NCBI RefSeq assembly: GCF_014205685.1
Contig: NZ_JACIIU010000004.1
Coordinates: forward strand, 1-64,000
Source: Paenochrobactrum gallinarii
GTDB lineage: Bacteria; Pseudomonadota; Alphaproteobacteria; Rhizobiales; Rhizobiaceae
Length of the DNA: 64,000 nucleotides
Direction of reading: 5' to 3'
Part shown: piece by piece, positions 58,394 through 64,000 of the stretch
Numbering within the stretch: position 1 is the first letter of the stretch
How the letters are laid out: each line of letters opens with the position of its first letter
Notes under the pieces: model-generated
The model's database searches: none
Told to the model about the DNA's origin: nothing
What the model saw: the letters and a program-made list of their open reading frames with translations, nothing else
Made by a program: the position numbers and the translations under genes

Positions 58394-59013
58394 TAAAATC
58401 CCCAATGATTATTAACTTTATTAGATTTTTAAAAATATATTCGCAGCTTCTTGAGTAAGAAGTTTAAAATGAAATTACGTTTATATTGAAATCATTTTGT
58501 GCCGCACAAGCTCATCAATACTTGCACTCCATAAAACGATTCCACTTACACGCTAGCATGAATATTTCCACAAATGCAATTTATGCGTGTAATAATTCTA
58601 TACTTTTATATAGACAACACCCCAATTTTGGTTAATGAAAACTTATGTAAAATAGAATAAATAAGTAAAAACAATGCTATAATCTATCTCTTTGTCTACT
58701 CAATATTTTAACATTTTTCATGGACAACCTGTAATTGAATTTATTCAAAATTGCTAATGTACAAAATCACACACACCGGAACAAAGAGAATTCTTCTTTT
58801 TCAGCAAGGCTTCCAACTATGATTATTCATATAATTATTTTTTAAGTCATCATTTTTTAGACTTACCATCCTGCCTTTTCTACTTCTTTCAAACTTTTAC
58901 GCCGCACGTTTCTTTTAAATAAGTAAAAGCACCGAGTGCTCGAATATCCATTCATTGCACACAAAGAGCATCGTCGAAATTTTCAGTGATAATAGCTGCG
59001 AATACAAAGAGTC
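58394..59013. other. Very AT-rich gap between the AraC and sit genes
   Basis: 620 bp without a credible gene. It is clearly more AT-rich than the rest of the window and may be acquired or fast-evolving. A small AAGTC / GACTT hairpin with a T-rich loop lies near 58844-58864. It may hold the AraC gene promoter at its left edge; nothing else was recognised. Confidence 0.5.
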
Positions 59014-59048
59014 ATCACCTCCCGTACAATTGAAACGAGGAGGCTGAT
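59014..59048 (+). promoter_or_regulatory. Inverted repeat upstream of the sit promoter
   Basis: ATCACCTCC (59014-59022) pairs with GGAGGcTGAT (59039-59048), one bulged C, loop of 16. It lies 12 bp before the sit operator. It would be part of a leader RNA only if an additional promoter exists further upstream. Confidence 0.4.
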
Positions 59049-59060
59049 CGCAAAAGGCTA

Positions 59061-59117
59061 CTTGCTATTGATTTGCATTTGCTCTAAATATAATCGCAGT
59101 TGCAAGTCAATAGCAAG
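59061..59117 (+). promoter_or_regulatory. sit operon operator and promoter (Mur/Fur-like)
   Basis: Two 22-bp arms (59061-59082 and 59096-59117) form an inverted repeat matching at 19 of 22 positions, including perfect outer parts CTTGCTATTGA / TCAATAGCAAG. Between them lies a consensus -10, TATAAT (59089-59094); a TTGATT (59068) could serve as -35 at 15-bp spacing. A repressor on the arms would cover the -35 and the start site. In Rhizobiales sitA is controlled by the Mn-sensing Fur homologue Mur at TTGCA-rich palindromes; that reading is inferred. Confidence 0.7.
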
Positions 59118-59133
59118 AAAGAATGCCAGCCGT

Positions 59134-60039
59134 ATGACTGTTTCAGTGAAAACCAAGATCATCTCTGCGCTCTCTGCCCTTATGGTGTCCACACTCGTCA
59201 GTGGCTCCGCTTGGGCGCAAGAGAAGTTTAAAGCTGTCACAACATTTACTGTGATTGCCGATATCGCCAAAAACGTAGCCGGTGATGCTGCGATTGTTGA
59301 ATCCATCACCAAGCCAAACGCCGAAATTCATGATTATCAGCCAACCCCTGGCGACATCATCAAGGCACAGGATGCCGATCTGATTTTCTGGAACGGTCTT
59401 GGTCTGGAATTATGGTTCGAGAAATTCTTCCAGAACCTGAAAAACGTTCCAAGCGTTGTGGTCTCGACAGGCGTTGAGCCAATGGGCATTACCGAAGGCC
59501 CTTATAACGGCAAACCAAACCCGCATGCCTGGATGTCGCCAAATGCAGCGCTGATTTATGTCGACAATATCCGTGATGCTTTCGTTAAGCATGATCCGGC
59601 AAACAAAGACATTTATGTGAAAAACGCCGAAAACTATAAAGACCAGATCAAAGCGACCATTGATCCGATAAGAGCAGAACTCGCAGCCATTCCGGCAGAC
59701 AAGCGCTGGCTCGTTTCCAGTGAAGGTGCCTTCTCTTATCTGGCACGCGACTTTGATCTGAAAGAACTTTACCTCTGGCCAATCAATGCCGATCAGCAGG
59801 GCACACCGCAGCAAGTGCGCAAAGTGATCGACGAGGTCAAGAAAAACCAAATTACCGTCGTCTTCTCCGAAAGCACCATTTCCGACAAACCAGCCAAACA
59901 GGTTGCGCGTGAAACCGGTGCCAAATATGGCGGCGTACTGTACGTGGATTCACTCAGCGATCCGTCAGGTCCGGTTCCCACCTATATTGACCTCCTGAAA
60001 GTGACCTCAGGTACAGTCGCCAAAGGGCTTGCAGAATGA
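59134..60039 (+). CDS. sitA: Manganese/iron ABC transporter substrate-binding protein (SitA-like)
   Basis: A 301-residue cluster-9 (ZnuA/PsaA/SitA) metal-binding protein. The signal peptide (1-27) is cleaved near AWA-QEKF. Metal ligands lie in [10 protein letters not shown] (His), NPHAWMSP (His), FSES (Glu) and YVDSLSDP (Asp); no His-rich loop is seen, which favours Mn/Fe over Zn. The ATG at 59134 follows AAGAAAG; the earlier TTG frame from 59062 would start inside the operator. It overlaps sitB by 4 bp. Confidence 0.94.
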   Translation: MTVSVKTKIISALSALMVSTLVSGSAWAQEKFKAVTTFTVIADIAKNVAGDAAIVESITKPNAEIHDYQPTPGDIIKAQDADLIFWNGLGLELWFEKFFQNLKNVPSVVVSTGVEPMGITEGPYNGKPNPHAWMSPNAALIYVDNIRDAFVKHDPANKDIYVKNAENYKDQIKATIDPIRAELAAIPADKRWLVSSEGAFSYLARDFDLKELYLWPINADQQGTPQQVRKVIDEVKKNQITVVFSESTISDKPAKQVARETGAKYGGVLYVDSLSDPSGPVPTYIDLLKVTSGTVAKGLAE

Positions 60040-60983
60040 AGCCGCAAACTCTCCCAACTGCAAGCCTGAACACCGCCGCCGGATTAGTAAATCCGGTGGC
60101 GGCACTATCAGTCGATAATGCCACTGTTACCTATCGTAACGGCCACACCGCACTTAAAGATGCAACATTCAGCCTGCCTACCGGCACCATCACTGCACTT
60201 GTCGGTGTTAATGGCTCAGGTAAGTCTACGCTATTTAAAGCGATTATGGGCTTTGTTAATCTGGCGCGCGGCGAAATCTCTGTCTTTGGCGAACCTGTCG
60301 CCAAAGCATTGAAGAAAAACATGGTCGCTTATGTACCTCAGAGCGAAGATGTCGACTGGAACTTCCCGGTTCTGGTTGAAGATGTCGTGATGATGGGGCG
60401 TTATGGCCATATGGGCATGATGCGCATTCCAAAACGTGCCGACCATGAAGCTGTGACCGCAGCCCTTGCACGCGTTAATATGACCGAATTTCGCAAGCGC
60501 CAAATCGGTGAATTGTCGGGCGGTCAGAAAAAACGTGTCTTTCTGGCGCGTGCCTTGGCACAAGACAGCAAGCTCATTTTGCTCGATGAACCATTCACCG
60601 GTGTTGATATCAAAACCGAAGATCAGATCATCGAATTGCTGCGCTCGCTGCGTGAAGAAGGCCACATCATGCTGGTCTCAACCCATAATCTGGGAAGTGT
60701 ACCAGAGTTTTGTGATCGTACCGTGCTGCTGAAACGCACTGTTCTGGCTTACGGCTTTACCGAGGATACATTTACGCAGGAAAATCTGGAGAAAACCTTT
60801 GGCGGCGTCTTGCGCCATCTGGTTCTGAACCAAGATGATCATGGCGGCGAAAAGTCACTCGGCATCATTACCGATGATGAAAGACCGCTGATCCTGCATG
60901 AGGACAGGCCCGTGCAACAGCCAGCTTCAGCAAATAAACCATCGTCTCAATCAACTGGTAAGCCGGTAAAAGGAAAAGCATAA
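60036..60983 (+). CDS. sitB: Manganese/iron ABC transporter ATPase (SitB-like)
   Basis: A 315-residue ATPase with Walker [15 protein letters not shown] (about 55-68), signature LSGGQKKRV, Walker [13 protein letters not shown] and H-loop VSTHNL. The last 45 residues (after [11 protein letters not shown]) form a Pro/Ser/Lys-rich tail beyond the usual SitB length. One-base overlap with sitC. Confidence 0.95.
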   Translation: MKPQTLPTASLNTAAGLVNPVAALSVDNATVTYRNGHTALKDATFSLPTGTITALVGVNGSGKSTLFKAIMGFVNLARGEISVFGEPVAKALKKNMVAYVPQSEDVDWNFPVLVEDVVMMGRYGHMGMMRIPKRADHEAVTAALARVNMTEFRKRQIGELSGGQKKRVFLARALAQDSKLILLDEPFTGVDIKTEDQIIELLRSLREEGHIMLVSTHNLGSVPEFCDRTVLLKRTVLAYGFTEDTFTQENLEKTFGGVLRHLVLNQDDHGGEKSLGIITDDERPLILHEDRPVQQPASANKPSSQSTGKPVKGKA

Positions 60984-61852
60984 TGAGTGTGCTGCTTGAG
61001 CCATTCAGCTACCAATATATGGTCAATGCCATGTGGGTATCGGCCTTGGTTGGTGGTGTTTGTGCTTTTCTCTCTGCCTATCTGATGCTGAAAGGCTGGT
61101 CGCTGATCGGTGACGCGCTTTCGCATTCCATCGTGCCGGGCGTGGCCGGTGCTTATATGCTGGGTCTGCCTTTTTCCATCGGTGCATTTTTCTCCGGTGG
61201 TCTGGCAGCCGCAGCCATGTTGTTTTTGAACCAGCGCACCAAGCTGAAAGAAGATGCGATTATCGGGCTGATTTTCTCGTCCTTCTTCGGGCTTGGCCTG
61301 TTTATGGTCTCGCTTAAGCCAACAGCTGTCAGCATCAACACGATTGTGCTCGGCAATATTCTGGCCATCACACCGGAAGATACATTGCAGCTTGCTATTA
61401 TCGGCTTCATTTCGCTCGCCATTCTGCTGGTGAAATGGAAAGACCTGATGGTGGTTTTCTTCGATGAAAGCCATGCCCGTTCTATCGGCCTCAATCCTTC
61501 ACTGTTGAAGATCATTTTCTTCACATTGCTGGCAGCTTGTACTGTGGCAGCGATGCAGACAGTGGGGGCATTTCTGGTGATCTGCCTTGTGGTAACACCG
61601 GGTGCCACCGCCTATCTTCTCACCGACCGCTTTCCGCGTTTGCTGACAATTGCCGTCCTGATCGGCATGATCACCAGCTTTGTCGGTGCCTATATCAGCT
61701 ATTTTCTGGACGGCGCTACCGGCGGCATCATCGTTGTGATGCAGACAGCCATCTTCCTGATCGCGTTTTTCTTTGCTCCCAAGCACGGCATGCTGGCCGC
61801 GCGCAAACGTGCTTCGGAAACACTGCTCTTGTCAGAGGAGGCTGATCAATGA
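60983..61852 (+). CDS. sitC: Manganese/iron ABC transporter permease (SitC-like)
   Basis: A 289-residue ABC-3 family permease with about eight hydrophobic segments. It starts LLEPFSYQYMVNAMWVSALVGG and has LKGWSLIGDALSHSIVPG, the family signature, and FFDESHARSIGL on the cytoplasmic side that contacts the ATPase. It overlaps sitD by 4 bp. Confidence 0.95.
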   Translation: MSVLLEPFSYQYMVNAMWVSALVGGVCAFLSAYLMLKGWSLIGDALSHSIVPGVAGAYMLGLPFSIGAFFSGGLAAAAMLFLNQRTKLKEDAIIGLIFSSFFGLGLFMVSLKPTAVSINTIVLGNILAITPEDTLQLAIIGFISLAILLVKWKDLMVVFFDESHARSIGLNPSLLKIIFFTLLAACTVAAMQTVGAFLVICLVVTPGATAYLLTDRFPRLLTIAVLIGMITSFVGAYISYFLDGATGGIIVVMQTAIFLIAFFFAPKHGMLAARKRASETLLLSEEADQ

Positions 61853-62691
61853 TTGACACTCTCTTGATGCCGTTTCAGTTCGAGTTCATGCGCTATGCGT
61901 TTATCATCTCTCTGCTGATTGCTATTCCGGCCAGTATTTTGTCTTGTTTTATGGTGTTAAAGGGCTGGTCACTGATGGGTGATGCCATCAGTCATGCCGT
62001 TTTCCCAGGCGTGGTGATTGCTTATATTATCGGCATTCCATTTGCGATCGGCGCTTTTATAGCGGGCATGTTTTGTGCGGTTTCAACTGGTTTCCTCAAA
62101 GAAAACAGCCGCATCAAACAAGATACTGTGATGGGCGTGGTGTTTTCAGGCATGTTTGGCTTGGGGCTGGTTCTCTATGTCAAAATCGAAACCACCGTTC
62201 ACCTCAACCATATCCTTTTTGGTGATATGCTGGGGGTTAATGTTCAGGACATCATCGAAACCGGTCTGATTGCATTGGCCGTCACAGCTATTCTCACGGT
62301 CAAATGGCGTGATTTCCTGTTGCATGCTTTTGATGCCGCCCATGCGCGTGCCGTCGGTCTGCCAGTGCGCTTGCTTCATTACGGCTTGCTTTGCATGATC
62401 TCGCTCACCATTGTCGGTGCGCTGACAGCAGTGGGGATCATTCTGGCGATCGCCTTGCTGATTGCACCGGGTGCGATCGCGTTTCTGCTTACACGCAAGT
62501 TCAGCTCCATGCTGATAACCGCCATTGTGGTCGGATTAAGCACCTCGTTCCTTGGTGTTTATATTTCCTTCTTCATTGATAGTGCACCAGCACCCACAAT
62601 CGTTCTGCTGATGGCAATCTGCTTTATCGCAGCCTTCACCACCGCTACCCGCAAGGCAGCACGTATCGAGGCACAACACACATCGTCTTGA
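61849..62691 (+). CDS. sitD: Manganese/iron ABC transporter permease (SitD-like)
   Basis: A 280-residue second ABC-3 permease, paralogous to SitC (LKGWSLMGDAISHAVFPG; HAFDAAHARAVGLPVRL). The two probably form a heterodimeric channel. It ends the four-gene sit operon; no clear terminator follows before the DUF924 gene 60 bp away. Confidence 0.95.
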   Translation: MIDTLLMPFQFEFMRYAFIISLLIAIPASILSCFMVLKGWSLMGDAISHAVFPGVVIAYIIGIPFAIGAFIAGMFCAVSTGFLKENSRIKQDTVMGVVFSGMFGLGLVLYVKIETTVHLNHILFGDMLGVNVQDIIETGLIALAVTAILTVKWRDFLLHAFDAAHARAVGLPVRLLHYGLLCMISLTIVGALTAVGIILAIALLIAPGAIAFLLTRKFSSMLITAIVVGLSTSFLGVYISFFIDSAPAPTIVLLMAICFIAAFTTATRKAARIEAQHTSS

Positions 62692-62751
62692 AAGCGTGTA
62701 TAAAACAATGCAATGTGAAGGCATAAACATCAAAGACTGACGGAGATGATC

Positions 62752-63318
62752 ATGCCTTCACAAAACACCTCGGCACAAAACACCTCGGCACAAAATGTGC
62801 TGGATTTCTGGTTCTCGGAGAATGTCGAGAAATATTGGTTTGTCCGCAGCGATGATCTCGATGAAGACATCAAGCAACGCTTTTCTGCGCTTTATGAGCA
62901 GGCCCATAGCGGCGCGCTGGATGCATGGGGCAATGAATTACACTCCGCCCTCGCCCTCACCATTATTCTCGATCAGTTTCCGCGCAATATGTTCCGCGGT
63001 ACCGGCCGCGCGTTTGAGAGCGATGCCAAAGCACGCATGATTGCCAAAGCAGCTCTTGAAAAGGGCTATGACCAGCAATTAACAGCGAAAGAGCGTGCCT
63101 TTTTCTACCTGCCGTTGATGCATAGCGAAGACCTGAATGATCAGAAAAAAAGCGTCGCGCTTTATGAAGCGCTGGGCAACGCCAATTCACTGGATTATGC
63201 ACATCAGCACCTGGATATCATCGCACAATTTGGCCGTTTTCCGCATCGCAATGTGGCGTTGAAACGTGAAAACACGAGCCAAGAAACCGAGTTTCTTAAA
63301 ACTCATTCGGGCTTTTAA
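62752..63318 (+). CDS. DUF924 family protein
   Basis: A 188-residue, all-helical protein of a widespread family of unknown function. It has the core VLDFWFSENVEKYWF, LTIILDQFPRNMFRGTGRAFESD, FFYLPLMHSEDLNDQ and HLDIIAQFGRFPHRN motifs. GGAG six bases before the ATG at 62752 sets the start rather than 62746. Near the start the five-residue unit NTSAQ occurs twice, from a 15-bp tandem repeat (62761-62790). Confidence 0.92.
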   Translation: MPSQNTSAQNTSAQNVLDFWFSENVEKYWFVRSDDLDEDIKQRFSALYEQAHSGALDAWGNELHSALALTIILDQFPRNMFRGTGRAFESDAKARMIAKAALEKGYDQQLTAKERAFFYLPLMHSEDLNDQKKSVALYEALGNANSLDYAHQHLDIIAQFGRFPHRNVALKRENTSQETEFLKTHSGF

Positions 63319-63355
63319 AGCTTCATTTTTCCCTTTTAAAAAATCGCAATTCCGC

Positions 63356-63389
63356 CCTCAGATCAGGAACAGAAATTCTTGATCTGAGG
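63356..63389 (+). other. Stem-loop between DUF924 gene and ddh
   Basis: CCTCAGATCA / TGATCTGAGG perfect 10-bp stem (63356-63365 / 63380-63389), 14-nt loop, without a T-run. It is terminator-like in place only; it could be a processing or regulatory hairpin before ddh. Confidence 0.45.
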
Positions 63390-63457
63390 TCGTTATGTGC
63401 TATCGGTTTTTTGACTGATAAAAGCCACCCAAAGCTTAACTATAAGGACATATCATT

Positions 63458-64000
63458 ATGGCTGAACTCATCCGTATCGCCATTGCCGGCCACGGAAACC
63501 TAGGACGCGGCGTTGAAGCAGCCATCAAGAAAAATCCTGACATGCAACTGACGGGCATTTACACCCGCCGCCCACCGGCACAGGTGTCGCCATTGACCGA
63601 AAATGTGCAGGTTTTCAGCATGGATGAGCTGAAAAACCATCAGGATAAAATTGACGTTTTGATTTTGTGCGGCGGCTCCAAGCAGGACTTGCCGGAACAG
63701 GGACCGGAACTGGCTGCCCTTTTCAACACAGTTGACAGCTTCGATACGCATGCACGCATTCCGGAATATTTTGCCGCCATTGATGCTGCTGCACTGCCAA
63801 ATAAAAGAACTGCGCTGATTTCTGCCGGCTGGGATCCGGGCATGTTCTCAATCAACCGTGTAATGAGCGAAGCCCTTCTTCCGGACGGCGAAACCTACAC
63901 CTTCTGGGGTGACGGTCTCAGCCAAGGCCATTCTGATGCAATCCGCCGTGTGGCGGGCGTTGCTGGTGGCGTGCAATATACCCGCCCTGTGCCGGAAGCC
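63458..64000 (+). CDS. ddh: meso-Diaminopimelate D-dehydrogenase, N-terminal part
   Basis: The first 181 residues; the gene runs past the window end. Rossmann motif IAGHGNLGRGVE (8-19), LCGGSKQDLPEQ, SAGWDPGMFSINR and FWGDGLSQGHSDAIRRVAGV match the Corynebacterium enzyme closely. It reductively aminates tetrahydrodipicolinate straight to meso-DAP, a one-step alternative to the succinylase route for lysine and peptidoglycan. AAGGA lies about ten bases before the ATG. Confidence 0.93.
   Translation, partial: MAELIRIAIAGHGNLGRGVEAAIKKNPDMQLTGIYTRRPPAQVSPLTENVQVFSMDELKNHQDKIDVLILCGGSKQDLPEQGPELAALFNTVDSFDTHARIPEYFAAIDAAALPNKRTALISAGWDPGMFSINRVMSEALLPDGETYTFWGDGLSQGHSDAIRRVAGVAGGVQYTRPVPEA

Noticed and set aside
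59062..59133. Longer sitA starting at TTG 59062
   Set aside because: It would begin inside the operator and upstream of the -10; the signal peptide begins naturally at 59134.

Overview
The window looks like the chromosome of an alphaproteobacterium of the Hyphomicrobiales (Rhizobiales), most like the Brucella/Ochrobactrum/Pseudochrobactrum group. The reasons are the gene order (ffs-dnaX-ybaB-recR; rpsT-dnaA-dnaN-recF; ahcY-divL-tsaE-addB-addA-trxA-folC-accD-trpABF), a CP4-like class II AroA, an AccD that has lost its zinc ribbon, and a DivL-type kinase with Tyr at the phospho-acceptor position. Base composition by eye is about 50% G+C in the core, which is low for this family; the genus is an inference.

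Layout. (1) 1-2170 is an accessory segment: the 3' end of an IS3-family element, a HEPN-domain gene, a serine resolvase with its own res-like site, and a short direct-repeat cluster. It abuts the 3' end of a tRNA-Ala(GGC) gene, the classic position of an integrated island. (2) 2467-7055: FYDLN-acid protein, aroA, cmk, rpsA. (3) 7142-9363: YeiH-type exporter and divergent LysR regulator, with a Rhizobiales-type palindromic repeat in their intergenic region and another after the LysR gene. (4) 9360-17875: lytic transglycosylase, recR, ybaB, dnaX, SRP RNA, HIT protein, nudC, pheA, kdsB, cytochrome c. (5) 18024-24854: yejABEF peptide importer operon plus ghrA. (6) 24851-31011: moeB-like gene, recF, dnaN, dnaA, a 1-kb AT-rich gap with one perfect DnaA box, rpsT. 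(7) 31299-35895: enoyl-CoA hydratase, a low-GC secreted orphan, mutM, an orphan Flp-like pilin, a MarR regulator, an M17 aminopeptidase. (8) 36083-50060: ahcY with two leader elements, divL, a tsaE-amgK fusion, a murU-like gene, addB, addA, trxA. (9) 50149-55189 on the minus strand: trpF, trpB, trpA, accD, folC. (10) 55272-58393: YdcF-like, YgjP-like metalloprotease, DUF2852, AraC regulator. (11) 59061-62691: sitABCD-type metal importer behind a strongly symmetrical operator/promoter. (12) DUF924 protein and the start of meso-diaminopimelate dehydrogenase, which runs off the end.

Most of the window is housekeeping: replication and repair, aromatic amino-acid synthesis, fatty-acid initiation, methyl-cycle recycling, cell-wall recycling and cell-cycle control. 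I found no CRISPR array, no prophage structural genes and no clearly new multi-gene system. The parts most worth following are the tRNA-Ala island with its resolvase/res module and HEPN gene, the sit operator, the two ahcY leader elements, and the repeat that supplies the stop codons of two converging genes.
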